Source: Varanus komodoensis (lineage: Eukaryota; Chordata; Lepidosauria; Squamata; Varanidae). From it: a stretch of DNA of 64,000 bases. This document shows, piece by piece, positions 11,586-24,133 of this stretch (position 1 is the first letter of the stretch; each line of letters begins with the position of its first letter). The position numbers and the translations under genes are program-made. Location: NCBI RefSeq assembly GCF_004798865.1, contig NW_025335922.1, positions 7,208,695-7,272,694 on the forward strand, given 5' to 3'. Under the pieces are notes generated by a model. That model was given only the letters and a program-made list of their open reading frames with translations, made no database searches and was not told where the DNA came from.

Positions 11586-12538
11586 ATGTAGTCAAACAAC
11601 AAGAAGGAAGTATGGTCGGAACCTCAAAGTTGGCAGAAGTACCAAAAACGTTAGAGGAAAAGTCAAAGGGGAAGGCACTCTCCCACTCACTAAAGACTGA
11701 GCAGGCTCAGTGGCCATCAGAATGCTGACTGATTGTAGGCATGTCGGGGAGAATGGAATGGAGGATCCTGGAAAACAGCATGACCAGCTGGCTAGCTAGC
11801 TGGCTGTATAGAACTCAGAAAAGAAGCATTCCACACTACAACCTTTTGTTCCAGATCTCACTTGTGAACACAAAACTTCTGCCTCTGCGATTGTATACAC
11901 ATAACAGAAGAAAGAATTCCACGAGTGGCTTAAATCAGCCAACAACATTTTTATTTAAACTTGTTCAGCAATTGTCATATATAGTAACATGTTTTAATTT
12001 TGAATGCAAAAAATCAGAGTGCCAGCACCACACCAAATATTATACTAGTCAAGCTTGCCTGATCTTCCACATAAACAGTGTTCCTGCAAAAACAAAACTG
12101 ACTTCGGCACATGGACGATCTAGAATTGTCTCACATGGGTAACACACGGCCTCTTCCACAAAGAAGAGCAGTAAATGCTGCAACTCAGAATTGTTGATCC
12201 TGTGAAAGCAAATTATCAGAACTAGTGCTCTGCCAGATCTACCCCCCACTGGGCCTCCTTCCCACCTCCTTTCAAATCAAACTTAATCAGGTTAATATTC
12301 TGACTCTTATCACCTAAATATTCAGCAAGTGTTCATTTCCATCCTTAAACCCAACATTCTCTGTGAAGCATTTGGCATAATTCTTTCAGTTTCTATATTA
12401 TGCTTCAACTCACCCTAAGAAAGAGTGTGTGTGTGTAAATACATCTTTTCTCTGTTCCCTGTTCACTGCAGCTTCCATCTCCTCCACTGTAGTCAAGTTC
12501 TAGCTTGCATGCTCCTTGAGGCAGGGACCCATCCTCCC

Positions 12539-12557
12539 CGCCTCGCTCGCTCGCTCG

Positions 12558-12592
<35 letters not shown>

Positions 12593-12593
12593 G
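12539..12593. repeat. compound simple repeat (CTCG)n(CT)n(CA)n
   Basis: Three short tandem motifs follow one another, ahead of a G-rich run at 12597-12608. Confidence 0.95.
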
Positions 12594-12678
12594 AGGGTGG
12601 GGGGGGGAATACCTTGATGCTATATAAGAGTTGCAACAAGATGTTGGAGTATACCCACCTTTCCTTCTCCAAAATATT

Positions 12679-12940
12679 CATTCATTCATTCATTCATTCA
12701 TTCATTCATTCATTCATTCATCGATTTATATCCTGCCTTTTTCCTCAAAGGGCTCAAGGCAGTTTATATCATTCTCCTCCTCCATCTTATCCCCACAACA
12801 ACAACCCTGTGAGGTAGGTTGGGCTGAGAGTCTGTGACTGGCCCAAATTCACCCAGTTGGCTCCATGGCTGACAGGGACTAGAACCCAGATCGTCTGAGT
12901 CCCAGTCCCATGCTCATAACCACTACACCACACTGGCTCT
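12679..12940 (-). mobile_element. tRNA-derived SINE, minus strand, with (ATTC)n tail
   Basis: The head ends at 12940 (complement agagccagtgtggtgtagtg, A-box-like), followed by a B-box-like ggttctagtccc stretch, the conserved cctcacagggttgttgttg body and a 3' hairpin (CTGCCTT pairing with AAGGCAG at about 12735-12765). It closes with an (ATTC)n tail at 12679-12720. The copy looks complete and is close to the plus-strand copy at 21798. Confidence 0.85.
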
Positions 12941-14164
12941 CAGTACTCACTGATATTCCACTCCAGTATTGCAGAATACTCCACCATCCCCGTGTATGGC
13001 TAACAAGCATGCTGTATCCTCATTATTATGAGGTGGTTGCACTCTTAGGTTATTTTTTAAAAAAGTTTTGTGTACTTTTGCCAGCCTCAGGGTTCTGCTG
13101 AGCATAGAGATACTTTCCCATTTTTTCTCAGTTTTTGTTATATAGTTGTCAGTACTCACCACCTGAGTTCACTATTAGAGATAATGCTAAATAGTTATTT
13201 AATATAGCCTTTGCTTTTATTATATAGCAGTGCTGCAAAGAGGCAGGTGTCCAACACCAGCTTTATAAAAGAAGAAGTAGCAGATGTTTGCTACTACAGT
13301 GAATCTTCAGGCTATCGTTTTCTTTAATTGACAGAATGAAAGCCACAAACCATATTTATATTAAAAATGGGGTGCTTTATCAATTAAAAATGTAATTGGT
13401 GTGGCACAATGGGTTGGGGGGCGTGTTAGGGAAACCTAAAATTCTTGCTTAGCTTGTCACCCATCAGTCCATTTTGCACAAGCAACCCACCTCTGGCCAA
13501 CGATGTCCTGAGCACGAGTGAGCCAGTCCACTGCTCCCACCTGCACATCCACTTCCACTTTCTTTAAGAACCAAGAAACTCCCTATTCCTGGATGTTGTT
13601 GTGATATGCAACTCCAGTACTTTACTTAGGAATAAACAAACTAGAACTTCAACCCATACTTCGTTGTTGTGTTAAAACTCTGCACTTCTGAACCCTAAAC
13701 AACTCACAGTAGAAGTTCTGCACATCATGACAACAACCCAGGCACTCCCAAGTTATTTGGAAACAAGAAGGGATCAAAACAGGTGGGACGGAGCTGATGT
13801 CTGAACAGTCACACCAATTCCTAGACGCCTTAACCCAGGAACTGTCATGCCATGTGAACCAATTCAGTGACATTACTGCGCTCAGCTGTCATCCCATCAC
13901 CCTCTTTTTTCACTAGAAACTGCTCGTCAAATGTAGAGAGGAGATACAGGTCAGTGACAGCTATTTCACCCCGTGTCTCTCTGCTTAGATCTAATATAGG
14001 TCTGCTTGGCGTGCTCAATATTCCACCCACTCAATATTCCACTCACTGAGCTCAATATTCCACCCCTCTAAAGTGGCAGCAAATGAAGTGAAGCGCATGT
14101 AGGTCAATGCAGAACCAGAATCGTTATGTCAGACATTTTGTTCTACTAGACATCTCTGGGGAGA

Positions 14165-14300
14165 AAGTACAGAAGAAGAGCCATGCTGGGTCGGACCAAA
14201 GCCCCACCTAGTCTACCATTCTGTCCTCACAGTGCCCAAGTTGATGCTTCCAGAAAGCCCTCAGGAGGATACACTTCCCCTTTGAATTTTAGTGTGCTCT
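14165..14300. repeat. interspersed repeat, unclassified family (also at 43545-43790)
   Basis: The stretch contains agccatgctgggtcggacca, cacctagtctaccattctgt and gatgcttccagaaagccctc, sharing motif order with 43545-43790. It is a known kind of squamate interspersed repeat by look. I cannot assign the family or strand. Confidence 0.5.
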
Positions 14301-16082
14301 TCACCCTCAGCTTAAACTACCTCACAGGAATTTTGTGTGGAGAAATTTTAGAACAATGAAGGAATCCCTTCAAAAGTCACTTCCTGCACAATCCTTGCCT
14401 GCCTCTTTCTTGTGTGGCCACTTGCTTCATTTTCCACAAAAACCTGTCCTTTGAGAGGAGCAGATGGCAAGAAATCTTACAGAATTTTCCTTGGTTCCCT
14501 TTCACCAAGGTTGGAGTTGGCTTTTGAATCCAACCAATCCTAGTGGTTAACTGAAAATCAAACCATATTGGTGCCATGCAATGTTGGGTCTAGGGCAATC
14601 AGCTCAAACCCTCTTCCTTTTGAAGCTGTGGCTGCAGATTTGAGTCTACAGACTGAAAAACAAGTTCAGTAGATAGACTTGCTACTTAAAAATGACTTAA
14701 TCTAAGAAGTCAGTGGTATAAGCAAGAGCCTTAGTGTTGTTTCAAGAATAATTTTTGACTGTGATGCGTCTTAAAGGCTCATGCCAGAAGTTATACAGCA
14801 ATGTTATTTTACAATAGACAGACACATCTTTTTTCCAAGAAAGATGCTTGGGGGGGGGGGGGGAGGAACAAGCACCCATACAATTTATGTTTTCTTGTTC
14901 TATCATATAACTAGCACATGATCATCATCAGCCAAAATAAGTAACAGTAAATTTTACTTATACATGGTCGGGCCAAAGCTATTCAACATGTTTGCAAATG
15001 GCAGCTGGATCAGAAATTATGAAATGAGTGCAAAGATAACCCTAAGACAATAGCACCCCTTTGATTCCACAAAGAATGGCTGGAGTGATTTCAGGCTATG
15101 CTGGTTCGAAACAATGCCAAAGTAGAGCTTCTGCCCCAAGTGCCAATAAAGAGGTTGATACAGGATAAATGTGGTGAGCCTGAGAGTTGAGGTTATTGTG
15201 GTAGCTGGATATTGCTACAAGTGAACCAGGGGCAGAATTAGGAGATGTAGATATGACAGTGAAAATACCCCTTAAACGGGTGATGCAGCAGTGCATTTTG
15301 AAGCGCAGACATCCTTCATGATAGTTCACAGATGCACCTACAAGGAGAGTCCAAAAGTCCAACTCTTGAGGAAGATGTTGGTGCTTATGAACCAACCAGT
15401 TATAGCAGTTCCCCCTTGCCTGAAGGGTTTCAGCCAAGTTCAGAGGGGATATGGTATTCAAAGGTGAAGTGTGTATTGCAGATGATATCAGCATCCCTGC
15501 CAATCAAGAAGTACCAGAGCTGTGTCCATGCAAACACTGGTTCCACTACATCACTGCCTTGGACTTCTAAGAACCTTCTGTTTCCTCATACAATTTCCCC
15601 CCTTCTCCCTCATTGCTTTAGTTCCTTAGTACTGGCACCCCAAACACCTTTGTGATGCTGCCTCTTTCTGTTCAACCTTTCCTCAAACCCCACCTTTTCC
15701 ATGAAGGCTTTTGCATCACCTCTACTTCAAGTAAGCAAAACTTCTGTAACTTAATTAAATACACATTATTCCCCCCACCCATGTCCCTTTTTGTACTGGT
15801 AGCAAAGCTAAGTATGTGTAACTGAAATTAATGTCTGTTTTACATTTGTTACTTTGACCTTCAACTTCCTTCTGCTCTCTCTGCTGCCTCCCATATTTAC
15901 AATTTCTCCAAGGGGCAAGGACCTATGTTGCTGTTGCTACTCTATAAAGTGTCATGCACACTGATAGTACTACAGGAATGACTAGATAATGCAGGGTCAG
16001 GGAAGGGGAGGAGAACAGGGTTGTACACTGCTCAGCTGAGAACATGCATACATACCAGAAGATGCCACCTCATAGAAATATT

Positions 16083-16640
16083 GATTGATTGGATTAAAAC
16101 ACCACCTTTGCACCAAGAAAAAGGAGTTTGAGGTGGCTAAGTATAAAAATAACCAAAATTTAAATTTAACTTCGTATAGAAAAACTTTGTTAAAACAATC
16201 ATGTAGCAACAACAATCATGCACATTTAAAACACAACAATAAAATAGCAACCCATCCCAACAGGCCTGCTTATATGTAAAGGGCCTGCATGAAGGACAAA
16301 CGGTTTTTGCCTGCCATTGGAAGGACAACAGTGAGAGGCAGCCTGGCCTTCCTCAGCAGGCAGTCCCAAGCATGGAAGCAGCCGCTCAGGGGGCCCTCCT
16401 CCGTGTCCCCACCAAGCGTGCCTCTGATAGTAGCAGTACTGACAGAAGGGTACTGGTGGGCCACCAGGCAGGTCAGACCAGAAAACAAAGGTATTTGGTC
16501 CTCTGCGCAATAACGTTTATGGATCACATGAATCCATGATGCAACCAGTGTGCCTCTAGTAATAAATATTCTGCAGGCGTGCAATGAGGATAGCTGCATT
16601 TTCCAGGTCTTGCACCCTCTGTTACCTACTGCCACCTATT
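16083..16640 (-). mobile_element. L2-group LINE 3'-region repeat, minus strand (old)
   Basis: It starts with a tail-type hairpin (gccacctc pairing with the aggtggtg stretch on the minus strand), followed by an A-rich patch and the block cctccgtgtccccaccaagc / gtgcctctgatagtag. The copy at 58108-58615 has the same tail-plus-body layout. I infer a LINE 3' untranslated region or a derived short element. There is no coding sequence. Confidence 0.45.
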
Positions 16641-17979
16641 TGCACTCCCTGGAGTGTAAGCTGTCCTGGTCCTCCTTTCAGCCTTTAGCTGAGGCTGAGC
16701 AATGAGGTCAGTGTTTCTCTGCTCCCTCCCTACCCACGGTGACCCCAGTCTGGATTTCTGCCCCAGCTCATGTACTGTGTAAGCATTAGGGCCTGAGTGA
16801 CCCTGCAAGCGCTCGTACAACCAGGAACACCTTTGTGGGCACTTGCAGGAGACACCTATGCAGCAATTGCACAGTGTAGCTGGAGACCCCGAAGGCCAGC
16901 ATACGTAAAAGGCTTCCCCGCACTGCTGGTCCTTGCCACAGCAACACTCATTGTCCTGGCGACTCCTGGTGTGCTGGCCCCTGCTCCAGTTCATACCTGC
17001 CTTGTTCCAGTTTGTTTCTGCCTCATTCCAGCCTGTGCCCTTTTCTGCTCTTCTCATCTTTCCTCTGAGTAGACACTGCCTTGCTCCAGCCTGCTACAAC
17101 CCTCACAGCATCTCTCTCTCTCTCTCTCTTCCTCACCGCCCCCAATCCCCCCATACAAAGACAATTCTTCAAACGCATGGGCCACAGGTCAAAAAGAGAG
17201 TAGCACTTTTTAAGGCTGAAAATAAAAGATTTGTTTTGACATAAAGAAATTTTAAAACTCACTTCCACTGAACTCTGAAAAAAGTGTTGTTAATAGTGGT
17301 AGCAAGTACCATAAAATATATAATGTAATCTTAAACCTAAAAATTAAATAACTATACCAGACTGTGTGAAATACAGACACTAATAGAGAGGAAAGGATGA
17401 GCAAAAAAAAATATAAATTACAATGCCAAAAATTTCAAAGAAGAGTGCCTAACCTTTTAAATTCATATTTAGGAATTCAAGAGGTGTACAGGTTTCAGCT
17501 GAGTTAAATTTAATGGGAGTCTCAGTGCCTAATTAGCATAGTCTAATGCTTCAAAAAAGTTTTGATTTAAAGTCAGGTTAGATGAAAACCCTCCTGCTTT
17601 CTCAGTACTCTGTCACTTTTAATAGATGTGAAAAGTACCTCAATCTCTATTTGCTGAGTCAGTAAGACATAGGATTTTTTTGCTACTCTATGGCATCCAT
17701 CCATTTCTTTAGGATGATGGACTTGCTGTATCCCATTGCATGGCCTGGTTTTAATTCTATTACTATTTCCAAGCTGAAAAGAAAAAAAAAAAATCCCATG
17801 ATTGGCAGGCCTGCCACTGGCCTCAAAGCTGCTGAGTTCTGCAAGAAGGATGCAGCTGGGACACAGGTTGGTGGAAGGAAAGAGAGCTTCAGCCCTTGGA
17901 CAATACAGAAAGGCAATCAATCAGTCAATCAATCAATCAATCAATCAATAACTGCTATGAGCACATAAGCCTGCAGTGG

Positions 17980-18255
17980 CTGCCAAATTCAAAGTGCTGG
18001 TTAAACCTTTAAAGTCTTATATGGTTCAGGATGCCATTTTCTCAAGAACTGCTTCCCACCCCACCCTGAGATCAGCTTCAGAGGCCCTCCTCTGAGAAAA
18101 GTTCAGGAGATAGCAGTTCAGGGACAGGCCTTTTCTGTGAGAGACTCATGATTATGGAATGTCCCTCAGGAAGTTTGCCTGATGCCAGGCAAAGACATAC
18201 TAATTTCCCAGCCTTCGGGACGCTAGCTATGGCCCCAATTGTTGTGAGCTGCTTT
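17980..18255 (+). mobile_element. L2 LINE 3' coding fragment, plus strand (old)
   Basis: Reading plus, gccaaattcaaagtgctggt, ccttttctgtgagagactca and tggaatgtccctcaggaagt match the order of the L2 ORF end in the copy at 43060-43320 (QFKVLVMTYKAL, AFSAVAPHLWNALPREV). It is heavily decayed. Confidence 0.6.
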
Positions 18256-18984
18256 TTGTGGAGTTCACTATAGGCTGTGAACAGAGGAAGATTTTGTGTT
18301 TTGCAAATGAAGGCTTTTCCTTTTATTTAGATTATGGTATCATGGTATTTGTATCTGCATTATTCAGCTGTCTATGGTTTATACAGACTTGGGGATTGTT
18401 GTTCTTTCCCTGTTAGATTAACCATGCATTTCTGTACTGTGCTTCTCCCTCCAGTTTCATGTACAAAATCTGACTGGGCTGGCACTGGCAGCCAAACCTT
18501 TCTTCAGCACAGGCAATGGGGACAGCAGGCCAGTGTGGTGGGTACAGAGCAGCCTGCATAGCGCATGTCGCAGCCTCCTAGCATCTGCCACCTGAAGCAA
18601 TCGACTCACTTTGTCTAATAAGAGGGCTGGCCCTACCTGATACTCTGTTTTTCAGTCCCATCCCAGTTGTGGGACTTGCTCACATCGTTTTGCATGCCAA
18701 TACAGTCATTGAAGCTCAGTAGTCTTCACTGGGGATGTCAGAATTTCTGAAATCAATATAGATCAGAAATGGACCACCCTTTCCACTGTTTCAGAAGGAG
18801 TTCCTCTAGGGTTCTGATGGTCATGCAAGTATAATTTTTAATGGCTAAGGCAACAGTACATCACAGTTGCCTGCTGGAAACTGAGCAGCAATAGGACTAG
18901 GAAAAAATTTTTGCAAGGCAGTTCACTGGGAGAGGTCACATGTAACACTAAGTTGTGGTTTAGCAATATGTGCATGAGCAGGAA

Positions 18985-19170
18985 GGAATAAAAACAGAAT
19001 CAGAGAGAGTCAGAAGGGGTCTCCTGGGCCATCTAGTCTGACCCCCAGCTCCAGCCGGCCCCACTCATGTAATCCCCAACATATGGTTGTCCACTGATGG
19101 GGCCTCAACCACCTCCCTTGGACGTCCATTTCATCCAAGCAAGTCTTAAGCTTGTGGGCTCTCCCCAACA
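18985..19170 (-). mobile_element. CR1-type 3' end fragment, minus strand (old)
   Basis: The pattern gaatcagagagagtcagaag, then ccatctagtctgacccccag and cctcaaccacctcccttgga, follows the layout of reversed CR1 3' ends seen at 10746 and 48955. It has no coding content. Confidence 0.45.
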
Positions 19171-21689
19171 CTTTTCTTCTTCAACACATGCAGACAGAGT
19201 GGAAAATCAGTTTAGGTTCTGGTTTGTTCTTACATATGAACTAGAAATCCTAATTTAAAGTGAACCAGTCAACCTCAAATTCTGGCTCAATGGCTGTCTT
19301 GTTTAAGCTAGAAATTTTGTAAACCACCATTCTTTATTTACACATATCAAGAAGCCAAAAACTGGGCAACATGAAATGGAAAACTGGTTTATTCCTCCTC
19401 TTGGCCATGAAGAAAGGAGAGGAGAGGGAGAAATGCTCAAGCCTGGAACTTTACATAGACTCCTTTCTGCTTGTGTAGGTTGCATTAAATTATTATTTAG
19501 CATTATGTGAAAATGCAGCCAGTACTTCGCAGCCGCCACAGACAAAGTCTGTATCTCTGGCTAATCTTGTTGATCTGACTCATGGTCTGATAGCCCCCTC
19601 AATATATTTCTCTGTAGGAAGAAAAAAGACAGAAGTGGTGGGAAAACAAGGGAGGAACATGTGGATTATTTATTTATTTTATTTTTTTCCTGCTCTACTC
19701 TGTCATCATTTACATCCTCCATAAGCTTATGCGAATGAGGCAAGGTGATGGATACCAAGAAAAGTTACAACTGGATCTCCACTAGTTGGTAACTGGAGTG
19801 AGATAGTCCTTGAAATTAATTCCCCTGGAATCCGCCCCCCCCCCCAAAAAAGTTGCAGCTCACAAGGCCAACACCATATTCACTGCACTATTGCTGTGCC
19901 AATAAAAGGTAAAGTTGTTTCATGCAGACAGATAGCATGAAACAACTTTAGCTAGCTTTCTGTTGTAAGCTAGCTCTTTTTTCTGCAATACTGAGGTTCA
20001 GTTTGTCCATTGTACCATGTTAATGTTTGTCCATTTTACCATGCTAACGTTTAATCAGTCTTGCTAATATTCTCTGTCACTCAATTCATGGGTTTTCAGC
20101 CATGCTGGAACAATCACCCTGACGTTCCAGCTTCCAACATTTAAAGTTTTACAGAGACACTTGACCTTCTTCCATATTCCTTTTCCAGTAAGAAATAGGG
20201 ATTTACAATACTGTGGTAAAATGGACTGTAGTTCACTCTTATGACCCAGGCCCCAAATGCCATGAATACAGGAAAGATCTATGCTTCATCTCTCTGTCAT
20301 AACATTTCTGCCATGGTGACAATGTTATGCTAAAACAATGAATAATCTTGTGCCTCCTTAAAGATTAATATTTCATACATCCATTGTAGCACATTCTTTG
20401 TTTTAAAGTGCACTTCATCAGAAGCTTGCCATGTTTCCTGAGTTACAAATATATATACATATGTCTGGGGGTCAACAACAGTAAACAATGAGGTCAGAGA
20501 AAAAGGAAATACCAAAAGTACAGAGAGCAAGAATTACAAAGTGGATGGAAGTATACAAAAGCTTATGGCATAATAAATTCATTAGTCTTTCAGAAATCAT
20601 GAGGCTCTTCCTTGCTCTTGTTGCAACAGGTTAACACAGGCAACACTCTAAAAATATTGCGTTAGTCCACCTAGAAGTCTCCTCAGTCTAATGGCAAATA
20701 TCTCCTACTATGAGAACAATAATTACAATGCATTCTTTTTCCAACGGGGAACCACTGAAGTGCATAAATGTCACACTGAAGAGGAAACTAGATGCGCCAC
20801 CACTGAAGGAAAGCAATAATGCTTCTTAGACAAGTAATGGTTATGATGTCTGTGATTTATTGACTAGCCAGTTGCTCAGTGGCTTTCTTCAAAATGTCTG
20901 CCATCTACTTCCCCCTAAAGGAGCATGAAAAAACATCATATCACAAAACTGGAAGTTTCCCAAATAATTATGTCCCTCCTCCTATGGGTTTATCTCTTCC
21001 TAAGCCAGAAAAATCTACTTCACAGCACAGGTAATGATTTAGTCCATGACTGAAGTTAATTTTAAAAAATTCAGCTACAGACATGTGCCACAGAAAGGAT
21101 CTAGTGTGCAATGGCTAAGCAGTCAGACTCTGCAGGGAATCTTTCCTATAAGGTGGCTGAAAAAACAAACATTGTAGAGGAAAAAAAATCTCTACTGACA
21201 TTTATTTAAGAAATTTCTACCCTATCCCTCCATTATCAGAGCCTTCAACCTTGAATACCAATGACAGAAATGAAGCAAGTAAGAATTAATGTATAAATAT
21301 GGAGTAAGCAGAAGTCCATATGCCAAAAACAATGCAAGTTACAGCATAATGTTAGCTACAGCTTCAGATGGCATTAAAGCTTCGGGGAACAGAAGGTAAG
21401 CATTACAGCAGTAGATAAATTTACACAGAATGGAGATGTCACAGAAAAGGCCCTTGTGTCTTTTATTTCTCAATAAGAAAAGCAGCTAGAGGTATGCGAA
21501 TGACAAGAAAAGGAAGGGGTAAACAGCTCTTATAGCCATCATCAGTGATGATTCTCCCATCAACCTGTAGCTATGCACACATCTACCAAATAAAGAAATC
21601 CTTCAGAAAAAACAACGAATTGTAGAACTACAAAAAAGCCAAATCATATACAGAATTAGGCTCCATGCCATCTAAAGAGAGAAGGCCAC

Positions 21690-21785
21690 TTAGGATTCTA
21701 TGAAGGTTTAGACAGAGAAAAGTCCTACAGTTCCAATATTCCCCAGCCAGCAGGACTTAATTTGCATGTATAAATAGTCTAAAAG
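21690..21785. mobile_element. degraded copy of palindromic MITE B
   Basis: It shares ggtttagacagagaaaagtc, ctacagttccaatattcccc and a tgtataaatag-like end with the clearer copy at 54411-54521. The inverted arms are partly lost. Confidence 0.5.
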
Positions 21786-21797
21786 CCACTTTAGTCA

Positions 21798-22011
21798 GAG
21801 AGCCAGTGTGGCGTAGTGGTTAAGAGCATGGGACTGGGACTCAGACGACCTGGGTTCTAGTCCCTGCTCAGTCATGGAGCCAACTGAGTGACTTTGGGCC
21901 AGTCACAGACTCTCAGCCCAACCTACCTCACAGGGTTGTTGTTGTGGGGATAAGATTGAGGAGGAGATGTTAAAGGCAGAATATAAATCAAAAATAAATA
22001 AATGAGTGAGT
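21798..22011 (+). mobile_element. tRNA-derived SINE, plus strand (best-preserved copy)
   Basis: An RNA polymerase III A box (TGGCGTAGTGG, 21808-21818) and a B box (GGTTCTAGTCC, 21853-21863) are spaced as in a tRNA. The tRNA-unrelated body (cctcacagggttgttgttgt) and an A/T-rich LINE-like tail (aggcagaatataaatc, then aaataaataaatg) follow. This places it in a squamate ACA-like SINE group. The tail suggests mobilisation by an L2/CR1-group LINE. Confidence 0.88.
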
Positions 22012-22054
22012 GGTGGACCTGTCGCCATTGGACTCTGAATTCGTTCATTCTGTA

Positions 22055-22130
22055 CCCATAGCTATGCTGGCTGGAGCTAATGGGAACTGGAATCCACAGA
22101 CACCCAGTTGCCCATTCTTGGTCTAAACAC
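22055..22130. mobile_element. degraded half of palindromic MITE A
   Basis: The stretch tatgctggctggagctaatg / ggaactggaatccacagaca resembles the internal part of the palindromic element seen at 51734, 32116 and 61359. Only one arm is recognisable. Confidence 0.4.
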
Positions 22131-22744
22131 TGCTCAAGATAAGCCCACTAGTATCTGTTTGAATACCAATTCAAGAGAACCAGTTATATTTTTTGCCTTA
22201 TTAAATATTGTTAGGTGAAAAGAACAACTTCACAATTATTTTTATTGCTGTCACTTTTGGCAGAAGCAAGGAAATATGAAGACACCTGGCTCTTAAAATA
22301 GGGAGGCATTATATAAACCGGTGATGACTTTTTGAAACAGCTAAGAGAGGTGACTATAAGGCTCAGTTAAGTGTTGTGCTAAAGTTAACAATCAGTTTTC
22401 TGAAAAGAAATTAAACATTGTACTTTCTTCCCTCTGTGTGTTCAAATCTCTCAGATCCTACCTTCCCTGAGTGGGTTTGGGTTTGACTTTTTTTTAGTTT
22501 CTCAATCCCAAAATGAAACAAAGCGTAAGTATTAGCACATTTGGCTTAAATTCTTCTCTCCCTGTCCTCCCTCTCTCCTTTGCAAATATATGACACCACA
22601 CATACTGAGAATTCTTGACCATGCACACACTTTGTCCTGGTCCATCATGACTTATTACATCTAACAGGGTGGAGAAATCTGGCTGGATGCAGGAGAGTAT
22701 GAACCACTCTTTGAGAGAGAGACTGGTGCCAGGCATTTTAAAAA

Positions 22745-23405
22745 AGCCAGTTACTAATTCATTCTGATAACCTCTTATCTGGGTTACTGCAATGCATTAT
22801 TGTTGGGGCCGTCTTTGGAAAGGGTCTGGAAGCTTCAGCTGGTCCAAAATAAGACAGCAAGACGGATATCAAGGATTAGCCAACATGATCACATTATATC
22901 AGTATTTCTCCATCTGTGCTGGCAGCTGCTCCATTTCTGGGCTGGATTCAACGTACTGCTTTTAACATTAAAAGTGCTAAATGGATTGTTTTCTTCCACA
23001 TATACCTTAAGACATCCTCAGTGATCCTTGTCCAGAAACACCTGCCAAAGAAAGTGATGTGGATGGTTACAGAGAAGAAGGCCTTTCTGCTGTGGGATCC
23101 TGGCTGCTGAAGGAGCTTCCAAAAGAAGGTCCTACACTGTTTTTTTTTTGGTGCCAGGTGAAGACGGTTTCATTTTCCCAGCCATTTTAGTTCTTCAGTT
23201 TCTGCTTTAAATCCAGTCATGTATTTTGAATTGGTACACTGTTGCTGGCTTCTGCTTGGTTATTATTGCATGTTTTACACTATAGTTTTAAATTTGATAT
23301 TGTGTTTTATCCTGTAGTATTTTGTGGTTTTAATTGTTGAGACCCACCAAAAGAGCGATGGATATTTGATGATAACAGAAATGTAATAAAGCGAAATGGT
23401 AATAA
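22745..23405 (+). mobile_element. L2 LINE 3' fragment, plus strand (old)
   Basis: It encodes remnants of GYCNALLLGPSLERVWKLQL / VQNKTARRI, equivalent to LDFCNALCVGLPLKTVRILQ / LVQNRAARLL in the copy at 42007-43500. It runs through a decayed C-terminal region to an A/T-rich 3' end with gagacccaccaaaagagcga. There are several stops and frame changes, and it is no longer coding. Confidence 0.7.
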
Positions 23406-24133
23406 ATCATCACCCCCACAATAACAGTAAACACACTCCATAAGCTCATCTGTGAAATCTAGAATTTGATTTTAAGTAAATGGTGCCATTGTATTCTGTT
23501 TCACAGTCTGATCCTTTAGTCATGATCAGCCTCCCTCTGTGAAGCTTTACTCCCACCCCAATTAATTGAGGGATCAATCCTGAAATAAATTTAAGTAAAC
23601 CATGCAATGTCTATGAACCCTATTTCCAATCTCAATGCTTTTAAGGTAAGCTGTGTCTGTTAGCTCCCATTAATAGCTTGTTTCCACACCTCCTCAGATC
23701 TGCTGTGTTTTGTTATTAACTAATTTTGATCACTTCCTAGGAGTTGGGATTTCACAGGCTTGATCACTGTCAAAATACAGTGTAATTTTGTGCAGCTGCA
23801 TTCAAGTATTTCTGATCTAACTTGTACTTGAACTGACTTGCCTGTGAAAGCAAGATTTACACAAACTGCCAGTCACTATTATTAGCACCATTCAGTGTTT
23901 AATGCATCTGATGTTCTTAAGACCAATTATTAGCAGGCATCAATGTAACAGTGTTTGCTTGAAACAGAAAGGGTTTTTTTTAACCTTGAGAAAAAAACAT
24001 CCCTATGCAACTTTGCATAGCTGGTGCTTCAACGGAGTGCCTACCGGCACCAATGTGCTTAGAGACACCTCTTTCAGTATCTGCCAGCCTCCCTTTCTCT
24101 CTTGAAGGTTTTTTCCCCTTGTTAAGAAGTTTC

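Noticed and set aside
21808-21863. Possible tRNA gene (A and B boxes)
   Set aside because: The boxes belong to a SINE head with a conserved non-tRNA body and LINE-like tail; no cloverleaf with a plausible anticodon.
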